NCBI GenBank assembly: GCA_905339155.1
Contig: CAJPFJ010000044.1
Coordinates: forward strand, 1 to 64,000
Length of the DNA stretch: 64,000 nt
Direction: 5' to 3'
Source: Methanosarcinales archaeon
GTDB lineage: Archaea; Halobacteriota; Methanosarcinia; Methanosarcinales; Methanoperedenaceae
In this document: one piece after another, positions 15,470-25,639 of the stretch
How positions within the stretch are numbered: the stretch's first letter is position 1
How the letters are laid out: the number at the start of each line of letters is the position of its first letter
The notes under the pieces: model-generated
Seen by the model: only the letters and a program-made list of their open reading frames with translations
Told to the model about the DNA's origin: nothing
The model's database searches: none
Made by a program: the position numbers and the translations under genes

Positions 15470-15850
15470 TTATTTTGCTTCTTCCCATAGGCCCATCACA
15501 TTATCTTCCGGATCCATAAATTCCGCATAAAAACCCATATCTCCAACAGCCGTTTTTGGCGTGATTGTCTTGCCCCCGGATTTATTTATCTTTTTCAAAT
15601 AGTCGTCTATTGAAGAAACTTCTATAGTAATTTCTGGATATTCTTCTGGAGATTCTCTCACATACAACGCTCCATTGATTGCGCCAGGTTCTAAAGGAAT
15701 CTCATTCTCATCAGTCTCGACTGTTTTTACTATTTGATATTGGGTATGTTTTGGAATCTGTGTTATTTCCCATCCGAAAATATCGGAATAGAATTTGTTT
15801 GCTCTTTTCATCTCATTTACAGGCAAATGAAAATGTACCACTTGGTCCAT
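15470..15850 (-). CDS. VOC-family protein
   Basis: A 126-residue single-domain VOC protein of the bleomycin-resistance/glyoxalase type. It begins VVHFHLPVNEMKRANKFYSD, has FGWEITQIPK, and ends with MGFYAEFMDPEDNVMGLWEE; these are the two beta-alpha modules of the fold. The histidine of VVHFHLP and the glutamate of GLWEE sit where metal ligands usually lie. It is clearly related to the protein at 31261-31689 (same VVHFEMPAKD, FGWQTE and MLEP layout). The substrate is unknown. A Shine-Dalgarno-like AGGAGTTAATT lies on the coding strand upstream of 15850. Confidence 0.88.
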   Translation of the reverse strand: MDQVVHFHLPVNEMKRANKFYSDIFGWEITQIPKHTQYQIVKTVETDENEIPLEPGAINGALYVRESPEEYPEITIEVSSIDDYLKKINKSGGKTITPKTAVGDMGFYAEFMDPEDNVMGLWEEAK

Positions 15851-16293
15851 AATTAACTCCTATATTTCCTATATTTTTGTTAACTTCTCTTCTTTTCGCT
15901 TTTATTTCTTTCATTTGGTTCATAACCGATTTTCATTATTCTTAAATTTCAATATATCAACCCCCTTTCCTTTCTTTAACCTTTTAACTTGACTTTCTCA
16001 GATTAAATCCATATTGTAACTTGTTATAATAGGCAAATCAATATAATTGAGGCTCACTCGACTTTTACCTCTTTTTCTAGACCCGGCATTCTTCAAATTT
16101 TCTAAAATCATTCAATCTGTCTGCCATTATTTAAAACCTCCACAATTAGTATCTTTCAGGATGGTACTTAAAATTAACGATATTGTTCAGTCGCGAAAAA
16201 ATGTTCCCAAAGAGATTTTGGGGTTATGATATATTGGCAAGAGATAAGGTATAAAAACCTTTGATGTCATACTTAATTACGGGGTGTTAAAAT
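15851..16293. other. Intergenic region, 443 bp, with a promoter for the sod remnant
   Basis: Low-GC sequence in which no gene was recognised on either strand. At its right end GGTATAAAAAC (16248-16258) is a good TATA box about 45 bp before the ATG at 16294, and GGGGTG near 16281 is a possible Shine-Dalgarno, so the truncated sod copy still has a promoter. The frame 16047-16229 shows no protein-like features. Confidence 0.45.
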
Positions 16294-16497
16294 ATGGCAT
16301 ACGAACCAAAAAATTTTGATAGCTTACTTGGCACCAAAGGATTGAGCGACCAGTTGCTGAAGAACCATTTCATGCTGTATCAGGGCTATGTAACGAACAC
16401 AAATAAAATAGCAGGTACATTAAATGCGTTTGAATAATTTTGGAACAAGAAAAAACCTTCGTCCCGGAACTTGCAAAATTAGAGTACTCATAGGTGA
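16294..16497 (+). pseudogene. sod: Fe/Mn superoxide dismutase, N-terminal fragment
   Basis: The frame from 16294 encodes 47 residues typical of the start of archaeal Fe-superoxide dismutase: GLSDQLLKNHFMLYQGYVTN followed by TNKIAGTLNAFE, then a stop at 16435-16437. In a shifted frame the sequence continues with EKTFVPELAKLE, corresponding to the next family block, and then runs into the radical SAM gene. The C-terminal catalytic part is absent. The promoter and Shine-Dalgarno are intact. It is not simply the missing 5' piece of the copy at the left edge, because both contain the LNAF/LSAF segment, so these are remnants of two sod genes. Confidence 0.8.
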
Positions 16498-16502
16498 AGT
16501 CA

Positions 16503-17504
16503 ATGATAAAAGAGGGCGTACTTTTCGACCAGCTTCCAAATAACAGAGCAAGATGCAATGTCTGTTCTCACAGGTGCAATATAGGGGAGGGCAAGATAGG
16601 GATATGTGGAACCCGGAAAAATATTAGCGGGAAAGTCCATTCAATAATTTATAATACTGTATCCAGTGAGGCAGTTGACCCGATAGAGAAAAAACCTCTA
16701 TATCATTTCCTTCCGGGCACGCTCTCTTACTCTCTTGGCGCTATAGGATGTAATTTCAGGTGCGAGCATTGCCAGAACTGGAACATCTCGCAGGTCAAAC
16801 TGGAGGAGTCGTACACAATGGAGATAACACCTGAGGAGGCGGTCAGGCGAGCAAAAGCTTCGGGATGTAAATCCATTTCCTGGACGTATAACGAGCCTGC
16901 AATATGGCATGAATATACATATGACAGCGCGGTTCTGGCCGAAAAGGCGGGGCTGAGGACAGTGTATGTAACAAATGGCTATATCACCCCTGAGGCGTTG
17001 CAGCGCATCTCGCACTATCTTGATGCATACCGTGTAGATATCAAATCGTTTTCCGAGAATTTCTATAGAAAAGTATGCGGTGCGAGACTTGCGCCGGTTC
17101 TAGAATCGACAAGAATGGCAAAAGAACTTGGCATGCATGTTGAAGTTATAACGCTCATCATCCCGGGAAGAAACGATTCCCCGGAGGAGATCAGGCAGCT
17201 TGTGAAATGGATGCATGATAATCTCGGAGAGAACACGCCCATCCATTTCACGAGATTCCATCCAATGTACCAGATAACAGACATGTATTCGACACCTGTG
17301 GAGATGCTCGAGATAGCACATGATATAGCAAAGAAAGAGGGGATGCGGTTTGTTTATATAGGGAATGTGCCGGGGCATAAGTATGAGAATACTTATTGTC
17401 CGGAGTGCAATGCTTTGCTGATAGATCGCACGGCGTTTACCATAAGTGAGTATAATATAAAGGAAGGAAAATGCCCCAGGTGCGGGGAAAAGATACCGAT
17501 ATAG
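16503..17504 (+). CDS. Radical SAM protein of the AmmeMemoRadiSam system type
   Basis: A 333-residue radical SAM enzyme. The N-terminus holds an extra cysteine set (CNVCSHRCNIGEG and GICGTR), followed by the radical SAM cluster motif CNFRCEHCQNW (about 80-90), then the SAM-binding region with SWTYNEPAIW. The C-terminal end has a zinc-ribbon pair CPECNALL and CPRCGEKI. This matches the family named for genomic association with AMMECR1 and Memo genes and is related to pyruvate formate-lyase activases. The chemical reaction is not known. Neither AMMECR1 nor Memo is in this window. ATG at 16503 with AGGTGA five bases before is preferred to the GTG at 16494. Confidence 0.9.
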   Translation: MIKEGVLFDQLPNNRARCNVCSHRCNIGEGKIGICGTRKNISGKVHSIIYNTVSSEAVDPIEKKPLYHFLPGTLSYSLGAIGCNFRCEHCQNWNISQVKLEESYTMEITPEEAVRRAKASGCKSISWTYNEPAIWHEYTYDSAVLAEKAGLRTVYVTNGYITPEALQRISHYLDAYRVDIKSFSENFYRKVCGARLAPVLESTRMAKELGMHVEVITLIIPGRNDSPEEIRQLVKWMHDNLGENTPIHFTRFHPMYQITDMYSTPVEMLEIAHDIAKKEGMRFVYIGNVPGHKYENTYCPECNALLIDRTAFTISEYNIKEGKCPRCGEKIPI

Positions 17505-17627
17505 AATATATGAAGGGCTTGCAAATCAAGATTTATGAGAATGCAGACTAACATAAATATGAAATGTGAAGTAGATTGACTAAAATAATTGCAGAACATA
17601 AGGGCAGGGGAATTATAGGGGGATGGC

Positions 17628-18053
17628 ATGCCGTATAGATATCTTGAGAATATTGCAACTGCGGACGCAGCTTTTGAAGTGGAGGGACGGACACTGGAAG
17701 AACTCTTCAGGGATGCTGCAATTGCCACTTTTGAGGTTATGGTTGATGCAAAGAGCGTGGAGCTGAGGATTACAAAGGAAATTGAGCTTAAGAACGAAGC
17801 TGTTGATAATTTGTTATTCGACTGGATCTCGGAACTGGTCTACCTGAAGGATGCTGATGCTCTCATATTTAGCAAATTTGAAATAAATATTAAAAAAAAT
17901 GATCTGTATGAACTCAAGGCAACGGCATCGGGTGAGACTATCAACCAGGAAAAACACATTCTCAGATCTGATGTTAAGGCTGTTACCTATCATATGTTCG
18001 AAGTTAAAAAAGAAAAGGAAAACTGGACTGCCAGGGTTGTTCTTGATATATAA
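17628..18053 (+). CDS. Archease
   Basis: A 141-residue archease. It begins PYRYLENIATADAAFEVEG, with acidic metal-binding residues in the positions normally occupied by HTADI/D and a later NLLFDWISELVYL and the terminal ARVVLDI, where the last aspartate completes the calcium site. The usual His of the HTAD motif appears as ATAD here, a minor difference. Archease promotes guanylylation and multiple turnover of the RNA ligase RtcB, whose gene begins 44 bp downstream; the two form an operon, as in many archaea. The intron-containing tRNA-Gly at 52258 is one expected substrate of the pathway. Confidence 0.93.
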   Translation: MPYRYLENIATADAAFEVEGRTLEELFRDAAIATFEVMVDAKSVELRITKEIELKNEAVDNLLFDWISELVYLKDADALIFSKFEINIKKNDLYELKATASGETINQEKHILRSDVKAVTYHMFEVKKEKENWTARVVLDI

Positions 18054-18097
18054 TAACTATAATATATAATAAAATATAAGAATCAATTGGGGGTAGA

Positions 18098-19540
18098 ATG
18101 GAAATAAAAAAGATATCTGACTATATATGGGAAATACCTGCTACAGAGAAAGAAGGAATGCTTGTACCTGCAAGGATATACGCGACCGAGAAGCTTATGC
18201 GCGAGATGGATGCCGGAGTACTCGATCAGGTGACAAATGTAGCATGCCTTCCGGGAATACAGAAATACGCATACTGTATGCCTGACGGTCACATGGGATA
18301 TGGCTTCCCGATAGGCGGGGTGGCGGCTTTCTCGAAGGAGGACGGGGTGATATCCCCGGGCGGGATAGGTTTTGACATAAACTGCGGGATGAGGCTTATA
18401 AGGACGGATCTGACTGTAAGCGATGTCGCACCCAGGATACGGGATCTTGTGAATTTGATGTTCGAGATAGTGCCGGCAGGCGTGGGGAGCAAAGGATTAG
18501 TGAAGCTCTCTGTAGAGGAGTTCAAGCGGGTAATGGCCTGCGGCGTTGGCTGGTGCATCGAGAAAGGTTACGGGTGGGAAGAAGACAGGGAAAGGATCGA
18601 AGAGAATGGATGCATACAGGGGGCAGACCCGTCGAAGATAAGCGAGAAGGCCATAAGCAGGGGAATATCCCAGCTTGGAACCCTGGGTTCAGGGAACCAT
18701 TATCTTGAGATACAGATAGTCACGCCCGGAAAGATATTCGATAAGGCCGCAGCCAGAGCATTCGGGATATTTGAGAACCAGGTCGTTATTATGGTGCACT
18801 GCGGCTCCAGGGGCTTTGGGCACCAGGTCGCAACTGATTACCTGCGCATTTTTGATACTGCCATGAAGAAGTACGGGATTACTGTCAGGGACAGGGAACT
18901 TGCTTGTGCCCCTTTTAACTCGCCTGAAGGGCAAGATTACTTCAAAGCAATGAAATGCGCCGCAAATGCTGCATTCGCAAACCGCCAGGTGATAGTCCAC
19001 AGGATAAGGCAAGGGTTTGGCAGGATATTCGGGAGAAAGCCTGAGGATATGGGAATGCGCATAATATACGATGTGGCGCATAACGTCGCAAAATTGGAGA
19101 CGCATGAGGTCGATGGGGTAGAGAAAGAACTTGTAGTGCACAGGAAAGGGTCTACACGCTGCTTCGGTCCGGGAAGGAGGGAGGTGCCGGAGATTTACAG
19201 GAGTATAGGTCAGCCCGTAATAGTGGGAGGCTCCATGGAGACTGGCTCGTATCTTCTTGTTGGTACGGAAAAAGCCATGACGGAGACATTTGGCTCCACG
19301 ATGCACGGTTCGGGAAGAACGATGTCAAGAACAAAGGCGAAAAAGGGAGTTATGGGCGCTGAGCTAAAGAAGAAGATGGAGGAAGCAGGGATTATAGTCA
19401 AAGCTGTTTCCATGTCAGGTCTGGCTGAAGAAGCAGGGTTTGCGTACAAGAATATCTCAGAAGTGGTTGACACGATGGAGATGGCCGGAATTTCAAGGAA
19501 GGTGGTTGAGCTAAAACCAATAGGGAACATAAAAGGGTAA
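18098..19540 (+). CDS. rtcB: tRNA-splicing RNA ligase RtcB
   Basis: A 480-residue RtcB of standard length without an intein. Recognisable motifs are YCMPDGHMGYGFPIGGVA (about 67-84), DINCGMRLIRTD (about 95-106) with the metal-binding cysteine, GTLGSGNHYLEIQ (about 194-206), HCGSRGFGHQ (about 232-241) and the C-terminal HGSGRTMSR (about 406-414) that supports GMP-histidine formation. It joins 2',3'-cyclic phosphate and 5'-hydroxyl ends of tRNA exons using GTP and Mn2+. It follows archease in one operon and would complete splicing of the tRNA-Gly(CCC) at 52258-52363 after cleavage by the splicing endonuclease, which is not in the window. Confidence 0.97.
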   Translation: MEIKKISDYIWEIPATEKEGMLVPARIYATEKLMREMDAGVLDQVTNVACLPGIQKYAYCMPDGHMGYGFPIGGVAAFSKEDGVISPGGIGFDINCGMRLIRTDLTVSDVAPRIRDLVNLMFEIVPAGVGSKGLVKLSVEEFKRVMACGVGWCIEKGYGWEEDRERIEENGCIQGADPSKISEKAISRGISQLGTLGSGNHYLEIQIVTPGKIFDKAAARAFGIFENQVVIMVHCGSRGFGHQVATDYLRIFDTAMKKYGITVRDRELACAPFNSPEGQDYFKAMKCAANAAFANRQVIVHRIRQGFGRIFGRKPEDMGMRIIYDVAHNVAKLETHEVDGVEKELVVHRKGSTRCFGPGRREVPEIYRSIGQPVIVGGSMETGSYLLVGTEKAMTETFGSTMHGSGRTMSRTKAKKGVMGAELKKKMEEAGIIVKAVSMSGLAEEAGFAYKNISEVVDTMEMAGISRKVVELKPIGNIKG

Positions 19541-19733
19541 TTTTTCTCACGTTATTTCTGATAAGAATAAAAAATTGTTTAATGCCCTATCACTTGCGCC
19601 TCTTTTCCAAATCTGCTCAATAATCGCGAGGATGCTTCCCTCAGGGATTAATAGTTCTGTGCGCCTACCAGGTAACCGGCTTCTTTTAGCATGCCTATCT
19701 CCGATTTCTATATATTTAGTTAGCGTTTGATAT

Positions 19734-20381
19734 ATGAATAATACTATGAAAAGGATTGTACCGAAAAAAATTGAGCGTTACTGCGCAGAAAACACAACTC
19801 CAGAATCGCAGCTTCTGCGCCAACTTGTGTCAGAGACCTATGCAAGTACGGAATTCCCAGAAATGCAGATAGGACATCTTGAAGGTGCATTTCTGCGTAT
19901 GCTTATCCGCCTCGTCAGTGCAAAGCGAATACTTGAACTAGGGACGTTTACCGGGTACAGTGCACTTGTTATGGCAGAAGCGTTGCCAGAGGATGGGAAA
20001 TTGATTACGTGCGACATCGATCCTGATGTAACAGAAATCGCAAAAAGATACTGGAGTCGAAGTCCGCACGGGAAGAAAATAGAACTTAAACTTGGCAATG
20101 CACTTGAGACGCTCAAAACCATTGAAGGTTCTTTCGACGTGGTGTTCATAGATGCGGATAAGAAGAATTATATTAATTACTGGGAGTTGTGCATGCCAAA
20201 AACCCATTCTAGTAGTTTATTTATTGTCGACAATGTACTCTGGAGCGGAAGTGTTCTTGACCCGAAAAATGAAACCGATATGGCAATTGCAGCGTTCAAC
20301 AGGCACGTGTATGAAGATAAACGTGTGGAGGTTGTAATGCTACCTGTCCGAGATGGAGTGACTCTGGCTTGGAGGTTCTGA
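19734..20381 (+). CDS. SAM-dependent O-methyltransferase (class I, caffeoyl-CoA OMT-like)
   Basis: A 215-residue methyltransferase of the family 3 O-methyltransferases. Motif I is ILELGTFTGYSALVMAEALP (about 63-82), the following acid is CDIDPD, and the catechol-type active-site region is VVFIDADKKNYINYWE (about 136-151) with IVDNVLWSGSV. Bacterial and archaeal members methylate catechol-like or other diol groups; the substrate is not evident. It starts about 190 bp after rtcB, behind TATATATTTAG near 19710, and ends 33 bp before the NDH-2-like gene, which may be co-transcribed. Confidence 0.92.
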   Translation: MNNTMKRIVPKKIERYCAENTTPESQLLRQLVSETYASTEFPEMQIGHLEGAFLRMLIRLVSAKRILELGTFTGYSALVMAEALPEDGKLITCDIDPDVTEIAKRYWSRSPHGKKIELKLGNALETLKTIEGSFDVVFIDADKKNYINYWELCMPKTHSSSLFIVDNVLWSGSVLDPKNETDMAIAAFNRHVYEDKRVEVVMLPVRDGVTLAWRF

Positions 20382-20413
20382 GGACTATAGACTTATACTT
20401 TGGATACAGGATA

Positions 20414-21700
20414 ATGAAAGTGGGATTTATTAAAAGGAATAAGCAAAATGAACATCATAGAGTAGTGATTTTAGGTGCAGGTTTTGGAGGTTTGTGGGCA
20501 ACAAAAACCCTTGTCCACTATCCTGTGGATGTATGCCTTATAGATCAAAACAATTATCATACTTTCTTACCCCTATTATACCAGGTTGCATCAGCGGAAC
20601 TGGAACCTGAAGATATAGCTTATCCTGTTAGAAGTATTATTCGCAAATTCCTAAATGTTCATTTTTTACTTGCAAAAGTAAATAAAATTGATCTTAAAGC
20701 ACAAATTATAGAAACAGATATTTGTATGATCTCTTATGATTTTCTGATCCTTTCCATGGGAAGTATAACACATTTTTTCGGCGTTAAAGGATATGAATAT
20801 GTGTACCCTCTTAAAACTCTTGAACAGGGCATAAATCTTCGTAATCAAATCCTGACCTGCTTTGAAAGAGCATTATATGAGCCAGATGAGGAACTCCAAA
20901 AAAGTTTGCTAACCTTTGTTATTGTAGGGGGTGGTTCAACAGGAGTGGAATTTGCAGGTACACTTGCTGAATTGGTTTATGGTCGCATGAAAAAGGATTA
21001 TAGGAATCTGGACTTCAAAAAAGTCAAGTTGATCCTTCTGGAAGCAGGTGAAAGACTACTTCCAAACCTGCCAGATCGTCTCGGTAATTATGCACTTTCC
21101 AGGCTTAATAAGATAGAAGTGGAGGTTCGCTTTAATTCAAAGGTTAGCGAAGTCAGACCTGATGAATTAAAACTTATCGATGGCTCTATAATTCAGACTC
21201 ATACCATAGCATGGACAGCAGGGGTAAGAGGTGAGCCTGAACTAAAAAATTGGGGATTACCTACGAATTCAAATGGGAGAGTGACCGTTCTGAATACACT
21301 TCAAGTTCCTGGTTATCCCAATGTATATGCAGTGGGAGACCTTGCATATTTAGAGGAAGATGGACATCCACTACCTATGGTTGCACCTGTTGCAATCCAG
21401 CAGGGAGTAGCAGCAGGAAAGAATATTGCCCTTCAGATTTCCAATGAACCTCCAGTACCCTTCCATTACAGGGATCAGGGCACTATGGTGGTTATAGGAC
21501 GAAATGCAGCAGTGGCTTATCTATTTAACCGCTTCTATTTCACAGGATTCCTTGCCTGGATTATCTGGCTGGCTATACACCTGTTCAGACTTATTGGTTT
21601 TCGGAACAGATTCTTGGTTTTGATCAACTGGGCCTGGGATTATATCTATTATGAGCGTGTTGTCCGCCTCATATTGCCCACTAAATCATCATCTCCTTGA
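20414..21700 (+). CDS. NDH-2 type FAD-dependent NADH dehydrogenase
   Basis: A 428-residue flavoprotein from the ATG at 20414. FAD binding is shown by VVILGAGFGGLWA near residue 17-29 and the later YAVGDLAYLE (about 303), and NAD binding by FVIVGGGSTGVEFAG (about 174-188). The active-site segment YHTFLPLLYQVASAELEP is characteristic of type II NADH:quinone oxidoreductases. The hydrophobic C-terminal segment (GFLAWIIWLAIHLFRLIGF) would anchor the protein at the membrane, so it probably passes electrons from NADH to menaquinone or methanophenazine without pumping protons. The upstream TTG at 20369 is unlikely because the family starts close to the FAD motif. Confidence 0.92.
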   Translation: MKVGFIKRNKQNEHHRVVILGAGFGGLWATKTLVHYPVDVCLIDQNNYHTFLPLLYQVASAELEPEDIAYPVRSIIRKFLNVHFLLAKVNKIDLKAQIIETDICMISYDFLILSMGSITHFFGVKGYEYVYPLKTLEQGINLRNQILTCFERALYEPDEELQKSLLTFVIVGGGSTGVEFAGTLAELVYGRMKKDYRNLDFKKVKLILLEAGERLLPNLPDRLGNYALSRLNKIEVEVRFNSKVSEVRPDELKLIDGSIIQTHTIAWTAGVRGEPELKNWGLPTNSNGRVTVLNTLQVPGYPNVYAVGDLAYLEEDGHPLPMVAPVAIQQGVAAGKNIALQISNEPPVPFHYRDQGTMVVIGRNAAVAYLFNRFYFTGFLAWIIWLAIHLFRLIGFRNRFLVLINWAWDYIYYERVVRLILPTKSSSP

Positions 21701-21718
21701 CAATTGTAAGGAGGCATG

Positions 21719-21871
21719 TTACAAATGTATTACTTTCATTTCAAATCCGCATTTTTCACATACATACGCATCGGTACCGCCCAGGGTTATCAGGATTATT
21801 CCTTTTTTAAAATCCGCAGGATGACCGGGAGCTTTTTTACTCCCATGGCTAAATAATTCCTTTTGATTCAC
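21719..21871 (-). CDS. Possible 50-residue zinc-ribbon-like small protein (GTG start)
   Basis: A short frame on the minus strand, GTG at 21871, ending just after YVCEKCGFEMKVIHL. It contains one CxxC and the sequence PGHPADFKKGIILITLGG. It could be a small redox or zinc protein; only half of a zinc ribbon is visible, so it could also be a remnant of a longer gene. It lies immediately downstream of the FrhB-like gene on the same strand. Confidence 0.35.
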   Translation of the reverse strand: MNQKELFSHGSKKAPGHPADFKKGIILITLGGTDAYVCEKCGFEMKVIHL

Positions 21872-21892
21872 CGGGCGTTAATGTTATAGGAG

Positions 21893-23391
<1,499 letters not shown>

Positions 23392-23467
23392 TCAATATTT
23401 TGCCTCTGAAGGACTGAATTTAGCAACGGATTGCCCCCGTTTTTCATTGGCAATGCTGCTCAAAGGT

Positions 23468-23640
23468 ATGGGGGGTTATGCTCCTCCCCTATGAGCTTTG
23501 GAGAAAAGGCTCTGCTTGCCGTAAGGGCCTATTCTGCGCAAAACAAGATTTGCAAGATTTTCTTCCCAGAGCTCTATGGTATCTTTACCTGCATAGCATA
23601 CTGTGCCGCACATACAGCAGGCTTTTATCTCTCTGCTCGA
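23468..23640 (-). pseudogene. Fragment of an HdrD-like gene
   Basis: Minus-strand translation gives [20 protein letters not shown], then [11 protein letters not shown], matching the second cluster region of the intact HdrD-like protein at 5184-6494 ([11 protein letters not shown]...[11 protein letters not shown]). In a second frame the homology continues with KLIGEEHNP, so a base insertion near 23495 adds a frameshift. About 55 codons remain of some 430. Confidence 0.8.
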
Positions 23641-23666
23641 TAGCCTGATCATTATTTCTTCCGGCA

Positions 23667-23890
23667 CTCCCCGAAGTCAAGCGAATGGTTATTGGCAAGA
23701 GAGTCGTAATATATTCCGGCGATTTTGAGAACATCGATTGCATGCGGATCTGCCCTGAAGAAAAACATCTGATCTTTTCAGAAGCGGTAGAGTATCTCCC
23801 CACACATAGGAAGCTCCCATGCCTTATCATCTCATTTAAGAGTTGCCCGAGAATTACATCTCCTGTGAAGGCAAGCCCCCATCTACACAT
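23667..23890 (-). pseudogene. Fragment of a CapA-family (poly-gamma-glutamate synthesis-like) gene
   Basis: The minus strand contains FTGDVILGQLLNEMIRHG in one frame, WGDTLPLLKRSDVF in the next, and FRADPHAIDVLKIAGIYYDS with [11 protein letters not shown] afterward. These are the successive motifs of CapA-type metallophosphatase-fold proteins, in which GDVMLGR and NNH bind metals. Frameshifts and an internal deletion separate the blocks, and the gene stops where the HdrD fragment begins. Confidence 0.7.
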
Positions 23891-24002
23891 CGATATTCAT
23901 TGCAATATGATTGATGACTTCCTTATTAACAATTATCTTACGCGAACCGCAAGCTTTTATTATCACAGGACAATATTGATTTGAGAAATAAAGAGTGGGA
24001 AT

Positions 24003-24905
24003 ATGATTCTTGTGACAGGCGGAACAGGATTTGTGGGAATGCATCTGATGAAAAGACTGGCTTCGGAAAGAATTCAAACACGATGCCTTGTGCGAAAAAC
24101 CTCTGATATTGAAAAATTGAAAGACCCTGTAATAGAAGTAGCATATGGCGATGTACTTGATAAAGAGTCCCTGAAAAAAGCAGTGGAAGGCATGGAAACC
24201 GTGATACATCTTGTGGGCATTATCGTTGAGAAAAAAAGCGCAACCTTCGAGATAATCCATACCCAGGGAACGAAAAACCTCGTAGAAGTGAGCAAGGCGG
24301 CAGGTGTTAAACGTTTTATCTACATCAGTGCCCTGGGCGCGCGGGAAAATGCGAGAAGCAGGTACCATAAAACAAAGTGGGAAGCAGAGAGAGCGGTGAT
24401 AAACAGCGGCATGGAATACGTCATCTTCAGACCATCGATAATGATCGGCGAGGGGGGTGAATTTATTACAATGCTCTCCAGGATCGTGCGCCGGGCACCG
24501 ATAATACCAATAATAGACGGGGAAAGCAAGGTGGCGCCGATCTATGTTGAAAATACCGTGGACTGCATAATAAAATCACTTACCGATCCGAAAACAACCA
24601 ACCGGATATTTGAGATTGCCGGACCTGACCGGATAACATATAAAGAGCTTTTTCTTATATTAATGGAAGTTCTTGATGTCGATAAACCAACACTTCAAAT
24701 ACCAATTACCTTCATGTGGCCTGCTGCATCTATTCTTGAAAGAGTAATGGAAAAACCACCCATAACAACCCAGCAGTTGATCATGCTACAGGAAGATAAC
24801 ATATGCGATATAAGGGAAATGAAGGAAGTTTTTGACCTTAAACTCGTATCTTTCAGGGAAGCTTTAAAGACATTTTTGACTACCAAAGGGAGGGGAAAAC
24901 CATGA
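24003..24905 (+). CDS. NAD(P)-binding epimerase-like protein (NDUFA9-like extended SDR)
   Basis: A 300-residue extended/atypical short-chain dehydrogenase. The nucleotide-binding motif is VTGGTGFVGMHLMKRL (about 4-19), with VIHLVGII at about 69 and the catalytic-like region YISALGARENARSRYHKTK (Tyr/Lys about 121-125). The C-terminal half matches the substrate domain of complex I NDUFA9-like proteins and NmrA-like epimerases. In archaea such genes are often single and of unknown function, or linked to sugar nucleotide or lipid metabolism. It overlaps the M24 peptidase gene by 4 bp, and that gene overlaps fmdB by 4 bp, so the three are one operon. Confidence 0.87.
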   Translation: MILVTGGTGFVGMHLMKRLASERIQTRCLVRKTSDIEKLKDPVIEVAYGDVLDKESLKKAVEGMETVIHLVGIIVEKKSATFEIIHTQGTKNLVEVSKAAGVKRFIYISALGARENARSRYHKTKWEAERAVINSGMEYVIFRPSIMIGEGGEFITMLSRIVRRAPIIPIIDGESKVAPIYVENTVDCIIKSLTDPKTTNRIFEIAGPDRITYKELFLILMEVLDVDKPTLQIPITFMWPAASILERVMEKPPITTQQLIMLQEDNICDIREMKEVFDLKLVSFREALKTFLTTKGRGKP

Positions 24906-25639
24906 ATAAAATCGAACTTTCGGATAAAGATCTGGAAGGATACATTGCAGCAAGAAGCTTCACCAGAGCAATTGGTGATGAGATAGTGAGCAAAATCAAA
25001 GTTGGCATGACGGAAAAAGAGGCAGAGGAAGCTGCATCTGAAGTTTTCAATAAAAATGATATCAAGCAGCACTGGCACATGCCTATCATTGGTGTGGGTG
25101 AAGGAAGCACAAAATTAAAAAGCGCATATGCTCTTATCTCGAGCTACTTCACTAAACATACGCGAATTCTGAGGGAGAATGATATTGTCTTGATAGACAT
25201 CGCTCCTGTATACAACGGCTATCCGGCAGATTATACAATAAACCATGTAATGGGTAACAATCCTGACATAGAAGCTTTGGCTTCTTACGCGCGTGAGGTT
25301 TCAATCAAGATTGCCGAGCATTTAAAAGAGGAAATGATCGTGGCAGATGTGTTCCACTGGGCCCAGGAGCTTATACGAAAAAACCCTGACTATACTCTGG
25401 CATATCCTCCCTTTATTTCCATGGGTCACCGTTTATGCAGGATACCTCCACTATGGCAGAAATTTCCAGAAGCCGGACTTAATTATTTGCTCTTCAAAAC
25501 CAGAGGGCCTTTCATTACATCAAGCAATAACACCCTTATGAATGGACTCTGGACAATCGAGCCTTATCTGATACACAAAGATCGGGCTGCCAAATTCGAG
25601 CAGCTTGTATATATTGGAAAGGAGACAGTAATTTTATGA
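24902..25639 (+). CDS. M24-family metallopeptidase-like protein (Xaa-Pro dipeptidase fold)
   Basis: A 245-residue protein with the pita-bread fold of M24 peptidases. The N-terminal helix has ARSFTRAIGDEIVSKIKVGM, metal-binding aspartates appear in NDIVLIDIAPVYNGYPADYT (about 98-117), and the later histidine and glutamates appear in FISMGHRLCRIPP and GLWTIEPYL. The usual distal HGxGH motif is altered to MGHRL, so peptidase activity is uncertain. It could process a peptide or have been adapted to another metal-dependent reaction. It is translationally coupled on both sides (ATGA overlaps) to the NDUFA9-like gene and fmdB, an unexpected partnership. Confidence 0.78.
   Translation: MNKIELSDKDLEGYIAARSFTRAIGDEIVSKIKVGMTEKEAEEAASEVFNKNDIKQHWHMPIIGVGEGSTKLKSAYALISSYFTKHTRILRENDIVLIDIAPVYNGYPADYTINHVMGNNPDIEALASYAREVSIKIAEHLKEEMIVADVFHWAQELIRKNPDYTLAYPPFISMGHRLCRIPPLWQKFPEAGLNYLLFKTRGPFITSSNNTLMNGLWTIEPYLIHKDRAAKFEQLVYIGKETVIL

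Noticed and set aside
16047-16229. 60-codon plus-strand frame in the 443-bp intergenic region
   Set aside because: No ribosome-binding site, no similarity and AT-rich composition.
18689-19306. 205-codon minus-strand frame inside rtcB
   Set aside because: Shadow; rtcB motifs are on the plus strand throughout.
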